Assembly (NCBI GenBank): GCA_964460435.1
Contig: CAYWRH010000054.1
Coordinates: 1-25,133, forward strand
Length of the DNA: 25,133 bases
Direction: 5' to 3'
From: JAAZBV01 sp964460435
GTDB taxonomy: Bacteria > Desulfobacterota > DSM-4660 > Desulfatiglandales > HGW-15
Made by a program: the position numbers and the translations under genes
Part shown: positions 1 through 7,665 of the stretch, piece after piece
How the letters are laid out: every line of letters starts with the position of its first letter
Numbering within the stretch: the first letter of the stretch is position 1
The notes under the pieces: generated by a model
The model's input: only the letters and a program-made list of their open reading frames with translations
What the model was told of the DNA's origin: nothing
The model's database searches: none

Positions 1-49
1 AATCGTTCGACCAATAATTCGGCAAAAAATATGACCATATTGTGGTAAA

Positions 50-1564
50 TCACAGGTAATCCCTGCCTATTTTTGATTCTTTATATTCAATATCCGGCTG
101 CGGTAATGGCCATTCACTCTGCTTCCATGGTAGTTTCCCATTTTCAAGATAGTGCAAAATACAAGCTCTTACCTTTTCCCACTCATCTATTTTATCAGAA
201 AAAGCTTTACATTCCTGGTATGCCTTTGATGATGGATAATTTACATACTCATAAACCTTTAAGGCTGCAACAGCGTGCGGGTTTTTCTGTTTTATACGGA
301 TATCAATAAGCTGCCCCCTCAGCTCTGAAGTAATTCCTGGCCAATGCTCCCTGGTTGCATTGATGCCTTTATATATCCATTTCTCCGCCGCATCATATAG
401 CTTTTTTTCAATAAGTATTTTAACAAGACGGTTGTAACTATCGGTTATAGGAGCCTCCTTTTCACACAAAGGTAATATCTCCATATTTCTGCCTGATTTA
501 ATAAGGGCAGTAACAGCCCAGTTGCTTATCTGATCTCTTTTATATCGGCTTAGGCCCAACTGGGTGCTGTTAACAGGAAGGGTTTCAAGCCTCGCCAGCA
601 GCATATCTGCCACTTCACTCCACACATCAGCCGAGTGATCGGATTCAATGTACTCTGTAAATAGCTTAAATATGTCATACTCATCTTCAATTACCGATTC
701 AACTGCAAATGCAAGCTTTTCAACAGGTTCAAGAGATGATTCTTTCAAGGCCCTTATTAAAACAGGCATGCACCCCTCTATTTCACCGGCTGTTTCACCT
801 TCATCATGACTTGTTTCAACCAGTTCTGTGCCCGAAGCCATCAATTCTTTGCCAAGTGAAAGGACATCATCAGCATAGCCTTCATCAAGAAGAGTTACAA
901 GATTACCCCGTATTTCAGAAAAATCAGGCGTAAAACCCTGGCCGTTCCAGTAGTTCTGCCAACCTGGTTCTTTTGTTGCCTCTTTTATCTGCTTTTTTAT
1001 ATGCGCAATACGGGATTTAATTTCTCCTGAGCTGAAATTTTTATGATCATGCAAATATCGGGTAATTTCAGGATATTTAATTCGCAGCTCATGAATAAGT
1101 TTGATAAGGTCAGCCTTACTTTGTTTTTTGAGGAACAGGTCTAGCTTGTCAACATTTTCTGAATAAGAATTATCATCTTCTTCTGTTTCATCCCCGTCCA
1201 TTATTCCATTAATGAGCATTAGTCTCTCATCCTTTTTTTCGGCCTTCGGAACAAGAGTATTCTTTTTTATCTGTTCAAGATATGCAAGAACTGTCGCCAC
1301 ACCGTGTTTACATCCAAGTGCATAGGGACAAGTACAGACAGATTCGAGAAGACCACCTCTGCCTATTACAACCTTTGTTGCATATTTTTCACTCCCTTTC
1401 ACCCATGCTATAATTGTGCTATCCCCTGCCTTTGCAAGCCCCGAGACACGACCCTGTTTATAATATTTTTCACCCCTTCTGACTATAGAACTACCAGCCC
1501 ATTCATTAAGATCATCCCAGGTTAAATTAAGAAATTTGTCTGTTTGATTTTTCTTCTTTGTCAT
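50..1564 (-). CDS. SWIM zinc-finger domain protein
   Basis: A 504-residue protein carrying a SWIM-type zinc-binding motif near its N-terminus: C77-x-C79, then C85-x-H87, in the context CTCPYALGCKHG. SWIM domains are known as zinc-binding modules implicated in nucleic-acid or protein interaction. The remaining ~400 residues are charged and helix-rich, with no catalytic motif I recognise, and no signal peptide or membrane segment, so a cytoplasmic location is likely. The ATG at 1562-1564 is preceded by an AAAGGA-type ribosome binding site. It lies 197 bp downstream of the diguanylate cyclase gene on the same strand, so it may or may not share a transcript. The domain call is firm; the cellular role is unknown. 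Confidence 0.8.
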   Translation of the reverse strand: MTKKKNQTDKFLNLTWDDLNEWAGSSIVRRGEKYYKQGRVSGLAKAGDSTIIAWVKGSEKYATKVVIGRGGLLESVCTCPYALGCKHGVATVLAYLEQIKKNTLVPKAEKKDERLMLINGIMDGDETEEDDNSYSENVDKLDLFLKKQSKADLIKLIHELRIKYPEITRYLHDHKNFSSGEIKSRIAHIKKQIKEATKEPGWQNYWNGQGFTPDFSEIRGNLVTLLDEGYADDVLSLGKELMASGTELVETSHDEGETAGEIEGCMPVLIRALKESSLEPVEKLAFAVESVIEDEYDIFKLFTEYIESDHSADVWSEVADMLLARLETLPVNSTQLGLSRYKRDQISNWAVTALIKSGRNMEILPLCEKEAPITDSYNRLVKILIEKKLYDAAEKWIYKGINATREHWPGITSELRGQLIDIRIKQKNPHAVAALKVYEYVNYPSSKAYQECKAFSDKIDEWEKVRACILHYLENGKLPWKQSEWPLPQPDIEYKESKIGRDYL

Positions 1565-1761
1565 GGTGTATTCCTTTAATGTCCGATTAATAGCATTATA
1601 TGGTTAAAATATAAATAGCCTGTTAACCAATTTTTTGATGAACCATACCATTACCATTGTATGACAATAGCAAAAAAACAAATTAGTTAATTATCGAGAC
1701 TACCACACGCAATGGCTTACTCAATGTTGATTAAGAATGGCGAACACTATTTTAAAGATCG

Positions 1762-3213
1762 TTAAAATTGACCTGCAATGTTTAGAATATTTTTCCGGTG
1801 GGTTTTATGCTCATAGAGTCTTGCGTCTGTAAGCCCGATGAGCGCATCCTGGTCATTGTGGTTTATCAACTCATCGCTGTTTGATACCCCGTAGCTGATA
1901 TTTACTTTGAATTTTTTTATTCCCCATTCAAAGGTATGCTGATCAAGGGTCTCTATCACCCTTTGCATGATGGCATGGGCCTCTTTAAGCCCTGTTTCAG
2001 GGAGAATAATGGCAAATTCATCACCGCCAAAACGGGTTACTATATCAGTCAGGCGGAAGGATTTTTTAAGTATGGAGGCATACTCAATCAGCACATAATC
2101 GCCTGCCTGATGGCCCATTGTATCATTTATATCCTTAAAATCGTCCATATCTGTAAGAATCAGGGAAACCGGCTTTTTATACCGGTTTGCCCTTGGGAGC
2201 TCCTTTTCAAGAAAATCAAATAGACCTTTGCGGTTATAGACACCAGTAAGGCTGTCTGTTACAGATGCCTCCTTCAGCCTGTAATACTCCTGGGCATTTT
2301 TGAGCGAAAGGGAGAGCATATTCCCAAGCGTTTGTTTCATGACAGGCTCTTCGCTAATATTTTCTGGTTGCGCGCCACTAAAGAGCATAAACCCAAGGGT
2401 TTCATTTGAAATTTGAAGGGGAGTGATATCAATCTCTTCACATGAGGCAATGCCAGATCTTTTGAGGGGGATATATTCCAGATCCATACCGGTTTCAGCT
2501 ATTTCCTGATCATATTCGGAATTTACCCTCTGGATGATATCATGAATAAGCCTGCCATTATCAGGGCTGATTCCTGTTGTGCCCGCATGAAGTGCAAGTT
2601 TCCAGTGTGAGCCCATCCTGTATAAAAGACCAAAGAGGCTGTATTCCATTACCCGCGGGAGTCCTGCATCTATCATCCTCTTCATGATATTGTCCCAGCC
2701 CGCTTCATAGGATATCTCACTGCTTAGGATATTTATAAAGCTCAACTCCCGGTTTCTCCTCTTTAGGGATGCGGTCTCATCTTCAAGCCTTTTATTCAGC
2801 TCCTTGAGCCTCTCCATCATCCCCAGTATCTCTATGAAGGCACGCCTGTTTTCAAGCCCCCCGACTACGGTTTCCCTCAGGCGTTCTCTCAGAAACCTCC
2901 TGGGTATATAGGAATAAATACCCTGTTGCAGCATCATGCCAAGCTCATCCGATGAGATATCCTGTCCGTAAAAAATAATGCATGTCCTGGATTTTTTCTG
3001 CTGGAACCTGTAGAAAATAGCGGCCTTTTCCCCTATAAGGTCATAATCGGCAATTATCAGGGCAGGCCCCTCTTCACTCAATGCCCTTTCCATCCCAATT
3101 TGCACGGTGGCAGCAGTTATCTCATATTTATCTGTGCTGAGGAGCCCTTTCAGCGCCTCCTCATCTTCCGCTGTGTCGCTTATCAAAAGAATCTTTTCGT
3201 ACATAATATCCAT
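1762..3213 (-). CDS. Receiver-like / GGDEF diguanylate cyclase
   Basis: A 483-residue signalling protein predicted to make cyclic di-GMP from two GTP. Residues ~6-115 look like a response-regulator receiver fold with Asp13 and Asp56 retained, but the usual Thr/Ser and Lys positions are not recognisable (the segment corresponding to a typical TKPF reads IPRRF), so phosphorylation is doubtful. Residues ~125-155 form a likely coiled coil, ~160-310 a GAF-like region, and ~318-483 the GGDEF domain. The active-site GGDEF is intact at 396-400, and an RxxD motif (R387 to D390) lies five residues before it, the classical inhibitory I-site for product feedback. Start choice is uncertain: an ATG nine bases further in (Met4) has a weak GGAT upstream, whereas the first ATG has no clear ribosome binding site. 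An HD-GYP gene lies 109 bp upstream on the same strand. Confidence 0.88.
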   Translation of the reverse strand: MDIMYEKILLISDTAEDEEALKGLLSTDKYEITAATVQIGMERALSEEGPALIIADYDLIGEKAAIFYRFQQKKSRTCIIFYGQDISSDELGMMLQQGIYSYIPRRFLRERLRETVVGGLENRRAFIEILGMMERLKELNKRLEDETASLKRRNRELSFINILSSEISYEAGWDNIMKRMIDAGLPRVMEYSLFGLLYRMGSHWKLALHAGTTGISPDNGRLIHDIIQRVNSEYDQEIAETGMDLEYIPLKRSGIASCEEIDITPLQISNETLGFMLFSGAQPENISEEPVMKQTLGNMLSLSLKNAQEYYRLKEASVTDSLTGVYNRKGLFDFLEKELPRANRYKKPVSLILTDMDDFKDINDTMGHQAGDYVLIEYASILKKSFRLTDIVTRFGGDEFAIILPETGLKEAHAIMQRVIETLDQHTFEWGIKKFKVNISYGVSNSDELINHNDQDALIGLTDARLYEHKTHRKNILNIAGQF

Positions 3214-3322
3214 ATTGTATAAAAATAATATATAATTATATGCAAATTATATGCCCTCAAGACGAATATATTTTATGCTCTGAAAAAATTAATTTTGGGG
3301 GTAGTGTTCCGGGTCTTTTGAT

Positions 3323-4555
3323 TTACTGATGGTCAGGGTATTTCCGGGAGATACTTTTCAATATATCGTAGCATTTGAAAAAGGCAGACACTATATCCGG
3401 GTCAAAGTGTCTGCCAGAGGATTTTTTAATTTCGTTAATTATTTCATACTCATCCCATGCCTTTTTATATACCCTTTGTGAGCAGAGTGCGTCATAAACG
3501 TCGGCAATTGCGACAATTCTGCCGAATAGAGGGATATCCTTTCCCTTTTTTGCGATGGGCCTGATATCCGCACTATTAGTTATCTCAATATTCATCCTCT
3601 CTATTGCATCACTGAGGCCCGGGTACCCTGTGCCGTCCCATTTTTCATGGTGGTTCAGCGCCACCTCCATAGCGACAGAGTCAAAGTCCGACTGCCCGTC
3701 CTTAAAAAGCCTTGCCCCGAGCCAGGTGTGAGATTTTATTATTTCAAACTCATCTGTAGTTAACCGGGCAGGTTTTTTCAGGATAATATCGCTTATGGCA
3801 ACCTTCCCCACATCATGGAGCATAGCGGCCATCCTTAACAGATCCCTGTTATGCTCTATCTCCTTATCTGATACGCCTGCTGCCTTTGCCCATGCCTCAT
3901 ATATTTCAACCGAATATGCCCCAACACGGTTTACATGTGCCCCTGTCTCTTTCGGATCCCTCAGTTCTGCCATGCTTATCATCCTGAGCAGGGTATTCCT
4001 TGTTGCCTGTGCCCGCTCAATGGCAAGCCCTGCATTTGATGCAAAATGCAGTACAAGAGGCTGGTCTGAGTCGGGGAATGGTATAATATTCCCGGAAGAA
4101 TCCATGCAATTGATCAGCTGCATAACACCAAGGGTATCGTTCCTCTGGTTGGTAATGGGCACGGTGAGCATTGACCTGCTCCTGTACCCTGAAAGCCTGT
4201 CAAACTCCAGATCAAAGTAATAGGGGGCTGACTTGGGCAGGCTGTAAACATCGGCTATTGAAACGGTCTTCCTGTTTTTGGCGACATAACCTGCTATTGA
4301 ACCTGTATCTACCGGTATGGTATATGTGTTGTAAACAAGTTTACCGCCAGGCGGCAGCTGTTTCTGCAGGGTATTGTTCTGTGAATGGCTGAACCTTAGC
4401 CTGTCGCCCTCCTTCAGATAAATGGAACCTGCGTCTGCATTAAGAAAAAGCCTTACATTTGCAAGTATCCGCTCAAGCAATATATCGAGGTCCTTTATCT
4501 GGTTGAGGTCAAGGCTTATGCGGGTGATAAGCTCAATTTTTTCCTGAAGATCCAT
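3323..4555 (-). CDS. GAF / HD-GYP cyclic di-GMP phosphodiesterase
   Basis: A 410-residue protein with an N-terminal GAF sensor domain (~residues 5-185) and a C-terminal HD-GYP domain (~190-405). The metal-binding and catalytic signature is complete: His207 after the ELRD segment, H247-D248-x-G250-K251, His276, and H302-H303-E304 followed by the GYP triad at 310-312. HD-GYP enzymes hydrolyse cyclic di-GMP to pGpG or GMP. No signal peptide or membrane helix is visible, so a cytosolic enzyme controlled by a ligand at the GAF domain is likely. The ATG at 4553-4555 has an AGGA six bases upstream. Together with the adjacent diguanylate cyclase it forms a pair of opposing activities. It is divergent from cvpA across 182 bp. 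Confidence 0.9.
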   Translation of the reverse strand: MDLQEKIELITRISLDLNQIKDLDILLERILANVRLFLNADAGSIYLKEGDRLRFSHSQNNTLQKQLPPGGKLVYNTYTIPVDTGSIAGYVAKNRKTVSIADVYSLPKSAPYYFDLEFDRLSGYRSRSMLTVPITNQRNDTLGVMQLINCMDSSGNIIPFPDSDQPLVLHFASNAGLAIERAQATRNTLLRMISMAELRDPKETGAHVNRVGAYSVEIYEAWAKAAGVSDKEIEHNRDLLRMAAMLHDVGKVAISDIILKKPARLTTDEFEIIKSHTWLGARLFKDGQSDFDSVAMEVALNHHEKWDGTGYPGLSDAIERMNIEITNSADIRPIAKKGKDIPLFGRIVAIADVYDALCSQRVYKKAWDEYEIINEIKKSSGRHFDPDIVSAFFKCYDILKSISRKYPDHQ

Positions 4556-4737
4556 ATTGTCCTGGCCTTATAAATATCGGGTCATATCTGACATGCCCGG
4601 TTAGAAGTCAAAGGGTGTCTTTGCCTTTTTATTTGATGATGTCCCTGAAAAACCTGAATCTATTACCACATTATTATTTGGAATAAAACAAGATATTAAC
4701 CTTGACCTGCCTGATATTCCTCTGGTAAAGAGTCTCT

Positions 4738-5310
4738 ATGAATATACCTATGAACATACTGGATTACATAATACTTGTCCCCCTTTTATACCTTACAATA
4801 AAGGGCATTATAAGAGGGCTGATCAGGGAGGTGGCATCCCTGGCCGGTATTGTACTGGGCATATGGCTCGGAAATATATACCAGCCGGAGGTCACAGGGA
4901 TTTTAAGCAGATATCTGCCTGAAACCAGGTTTATGCCTCTTGTCAGCCTTGCGCTGGTATTTATACTGGTATTAATTCTCTGCAATCTGGCTGGGCTAGG
5001 TATCAGGCTTATTTTTAAAAAGGCATTGCTCGGATGGTTTGACAGGCTCATGGGCGGGCTCTTTGCCGTGATAAAAACCATATTTCTTGCCTATGTGTTT
5101 ATAATCATACTTACCTTTTATACACCCAAAAACGGTCCGCTGATTTCTGAATCACTTCTTGCGCCATGGATTATAAGGTCATACCAGTATATCACAGGCC
5201 TTGTATCGCCGGATCATTATGAAAAATGGAAAAAGAAGATAATAGGGCAGGCTGACCGGATTAACAGCATCATATTAGAAAAAGATAAAGATGACCGACC
5301 TGAAAAGTAG
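4738..5310 (+). CDS. cvpA: CvpA family membrane protein
   Basis: A 190-residue inner-membrane protein with the CvpA pattern: about four hydrophobic helices (~residues 5-22, 27-45, 62-88 and 103-128), an early KGIIRGLIREV segment and the DRLMGG motif near residue 101. The family was named for colicin V production in E. coli and is linked to envelope integrity; its molecular activity is not settled. The reading frame starts at the ATG at 4738, with a poor GGTAAAGAG upstream; a second ATG four codons later has no ribosome binding site. The 3' end overlaps mazG by 20 bp, suggesting translational coupling. It opens a plus-strand run that continues through priA. Confidence 0.85.
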   Translation: MNIPMNILDYIILVPLLYLTIKGIIRGLIREVASLAGIVLGIWLGNIYQPEVTGILSRYLPETRFMPLVSLALVFILVLILCNLAGLGIRLIFKKALLGWFDRLMGGLFAVIKTIFLAYVFIIILTFYTPKNGPLISESLLAPWIIRSYQYITGLVSPDHYEKWKKKIIGQADRINSIILEKDKDDRPEK

Positions 5311-6103
5311 AGAAGAGCTGGCTGCATCGATTATTGAACTGGTTGAACTTGCTGAAAAACTGAGGAGCCCTGAGGGCTGCCCGTGGGACAGGGAGCAGAC
5401 TTACGCAAGCGTGAAGATGTATCTGCTTGAGGAGTGTTATGAGGCGCTTGATGCAATCGAGAAAGAGGATTACAAAGAGATGTGCGCCGAGCTAGGCGAT
5501 CTCCTCTTTATGATCGTTTTTCTGGCCCAGCTCAGCCATGAGAAGGCCCTCTTCAGCATGACCGACATCATCAAAAATATTGTTAAAAAAATGAAATTCC
5601 GGCACCCCCATGTGTTTGGTGACATGGTCATAGAAAGCAGTGAAGAGGTTAAACAGAACTGGCAGAAACTCAAGATGCAGGAAAATGGAAATGTGAATAA
5701 GAGCGCATCCTCCATACTTGAGGATGTGCCCCTCTGTCTCCCTGCACTTTTAAGGGCCCACAGGCTCAGCAAAAAGGCCTCAAAGAGCGGATTTGACTGG
5801 AAAACAAAAGAGGATATCTGGGAGAAGGTCAAAGAGGAGTTTAAAGAGCTCTCTGATGCCCTAAAAGATGAAGACCGTGATCGGGTCAGGGAAGAGACAG
5901 GAGACCTCTTTTTTGCCCTTGTAAATCTTGCCCGGCACTGGGACTTCAACAGTGAGGAGCTTTTAAGGGATGCAAACAGCAAGTTTGTTGACCGGTTTAA
6001 AAGGATGGAGAATGAACTTGACTCTTCCGGCATAAGGCTTGACGAGGCATCCTATGATGATATGAACAGTGCCTGGGACAAGATAAAGAAAAAGAGAGAG
6101 TGA
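5291..6103 (+). CDS. mazG: Nucleoside triphosphate pyrophosphohydrolase MazG
   Basis: A 270-residue all-alpha NTP pyrophosphatase that hydrolyses (d)NTPs to the monophosphate and pyrophosphate, a house-cleaning activity. Both tandem MazG repeats are present. The N-terminal repeat has the GCPWD motif (30-34), E47, E48 and E51 in LLEECYE, and E67/D70 in ELGD; the C-terminal repeat has E182, E183 and E186 and the EETGD motif (201-205). The length matches the two-repeat E. coli-type family. The ATG at 5291 lies inside the end of cvpA, with a weak AAAGATAAAG purine tract before it. mtgA begins 10 bp after its stop. Despite the shared name, this enzyme is not the MazF toxin whose remnant lies further along. 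Confidence 0.93.
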   Translation: MTDLKSREELAASIIELVELAEKLRSPEGCPWDREQTYASVKMYLLEECYEALDAIEKEDYKEMCAELGDLLFMIVFLAQLSHEKALFSMTDIIKNIVKKMKFRHPHVFGDMVIESSEEVKQNWQKLKMQENGNVNKSASSILEDVPLCLPALLRAHRLSKKASKSGFDWKTKEDIWEKVKEEFKELSDALKDEDRDRVREETGDLFFALVNLARHWDFNSEELLRDANSKFVDRFKRMENELDSSGIRLDEASYDDMNSAWDKIKKKRE

Positions 6104-6113
6104 TTGGCCCGCT

Positions 6114-6818
6114 ATGGCAAAGAAAGAAAAAAGGGGATTGCTCTACAGGTTTGCAGGGCTTTTCGCAAAGTTGCTGTTACTCTTCGTGCTGTTTTCGCTT
6201 CTGGAGGTGCTGGCGCTTAGATTCATAAACCCTCCTACCACAATGCCTGTTATAGTGACCCGGATACAGAATCTGTTTTTACCCGAAGATGAAGATTTAA
6301 TTGTGCCAAAGGGCGAATGGCGGCCCATAAAGAGTATCTCACCGAATCTTGTCAGGGCGGTGATGGCAGCAGAGGATCAGAGATTTATGTCACACAGCGG
6401 GTTTGATTACCAGGAATTGAACAGGACAGTAAAGGATATGGTTAAGAGGAAAAGGTTCAGGGGGGCATCCACCATAACAATGCAGATGGCACGCTCTGTT
6501 TTTTTATGGAAAGGCATTGATATTGTAAGAAAGCTGCTTGAGGCATATTATACGGTTCTGATAGAGGCAGTAATGCCAAAGGTCAGGATCATGGAGCTGT
6601 ACCTTAATTCAGTGGACTGGGGCACCGGGGTTATAGGCGCTGAGGCGGCTTCAAAAAAATATTTTAACAAGAGCGCTTCAAGGCTTACTGCCGAAGAGGC
6701 GGCGCTTATGGCTGCAATACTGCCAAACCCGCACAGGTATTCGCCTGTAAGGCCAGGAAGGTATATCATCTCCCGTCAGAGGAGTATACTTAAAAGTATG
6801 CATATGATGCACCTTTAG
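6114..6818 (+). CDS. mtgA: Monofunctional peptidoglycan glycosyltransferase MtgA
   Basis: A 234-residue GT51-family enzyme that polymerises lipid II into glycan strands. It has a single N-terminal membrane anchor (~residues 15-37) and no transpeptidase domain. The family motifs are present: AAEDQRFMSHSGFD with the catalytic Glu87, GASTITMQ at 118-125, the second active-site Glu161 in MELYLNSVDWG, and the ALMAAILPNP motif near residue 199. The catalytic domain would sit on the periplasmic side, in keeping with a Gram-negative cell. It follows mazG by 10 bp and precedes the LolA-like gene by 40 bp on the same strand, so cotranscription is likely. Confidence 0.93.
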   Translation: MAKKEKRGLLYRFAGLFAKLLLLFVLFSLLEVLALRFINPPTTMPVIVTRIQNLFLPEDEDLIVPKGEWRPIKSISPNLVRAVMAAEDQRFMSHSGFDYQELNRTVKDMVKRKRFRGASTITMQMARSVFLWKGIDIVRKLLEAYYTVLIEAVMPKVRIMELYLNSVDWGTGVIGAEAASKKYFNKSASRLTAEEAALMAAILPNPHRYSPVRPGRYIISRQRSILKSMHMMHL

Positions 6819-6858
6819 AGGGAAGGGCGTTTTCTGTTTAAAAAATGGAGCATGAAAA

Positions 6859-7656
6859 ATGAGACAAGGACATATCTTGAACAGGATAAAAATATCTCTA
6901 TATCTTGCCGCATCTCTGTTTGTATTTCAGGGGACAAGTTCTTTTGGCTATGTGATGCCGGAAGATCAGATCCTTGATTTTATGTGCAATAATTATAAGC
7001 AGGTGCGCACCCTGTCAATAATACAATCTACCCTCCAGACATCAGGGAATAGCGAAAGGGTCTTTACCGAACAGATATGGCTTGAGTCGCCTGACAGATT
7101 TTCTGTAAAGGCCCTTGACCGAATGGGAAACAGGGATGTTGTTTCACCTGATCTAATATATCGGCAGCTATTTGTTATGAACAGCCGTGAGAGGATAGAG
7201 AGGCTGTTGCTTTCACTCGGTGTAGATATATCACAGACCTCTTATACCCGGCTAGACGGGGTGATTTCCTTCATGATCGGGGACATGGAGACTGGCAGCC
7301 CAAGGCTTATTGTTGAAAAAGAGAGGTTCATCCCACTTTTGATATCCTACCGCATACCAGGTGAGGATGCCCTTGTCACTGTGACATTCAGGGATTACCA
7401 GAAAACAGCAACCGGCTGGCACCCATTTGAGATAGTGTATAAAAAGGGTGACTCCTTCACAGAAAAATACACAGTCCAGAGTATTGAGGAGAATATCCCG
7501 TTAAATACCCTGCCCATGAACCGGAACCCTGAATATGAGATACCCCAAAAGGCTGAGCCTGAAAAGGTGACGCCTGAGCCTCCTCCTGTAAACCCTGAGG
7601 CTGGAACAGAACACCTTCAGGATGTCTTAAAGACCTATGAAGAGCAGTACCGGTAA
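6859..7656 (+). CDS. Exported LolA-like outer-membrane lipoprotein-sorting fold protein
   Basis: A 265-residue protein with a Sec-type signal peptide (basic start, then a hydrophobic stretch ~residues 12-30; cleavage probably near SSFG-Y). The mature part has the beta-rich pattern of the LolA/LolB-like fold: an early helix (EDQILDFMCNNY), then repeated amphipathic strands such as EQIWLESPDRFSVKAL and LVTVTFRDYQKTATGWHPF. The C-terminal ~40 residues are proline- and glutamate-rich and probably disordered. LolA carries lipoproteins across the periplasm, but this protein is too divergent by eye to call LolA, so a role in lipoprotein or lipid handling is inference. A GGAG lies about eight bases before the ATG. 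priA begins 9 bp after its stop. Confidence 0.6.
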   Translation: MRQGHILNRIKISLYLAASLFVFQGTSSFGYVMPEDQILDFMCNNYKQVRTLSIIQSTLQTSGNSERVFTEQIWLESPDRFSVKALDRMGNRDVVSPDLIYRQLFVMNSRERIERLLLSLGVDISQTSYTRLDGVISFMIGDMETGSPRLIVEKERFIPLLISYRIPGEDALVTVTFRDYQKTATGWHPFEIVYKKGDSFTEKYTVQSIEENIPLNTLPMNRNPEYEIPQKAEPEKVTPEPPPVNPEAGTEHLQDVLKTYEEQYR

Positions 7657-7665
7657 GAGCCTGTC

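Noticed and set aside
1601..1629. Inverted repeat TGGTTAA/TTAACCA as a terminator for the cyclase gene
   Set aside because: The stem is AT-rich and the T run lies on the wrong strand for the genes there.
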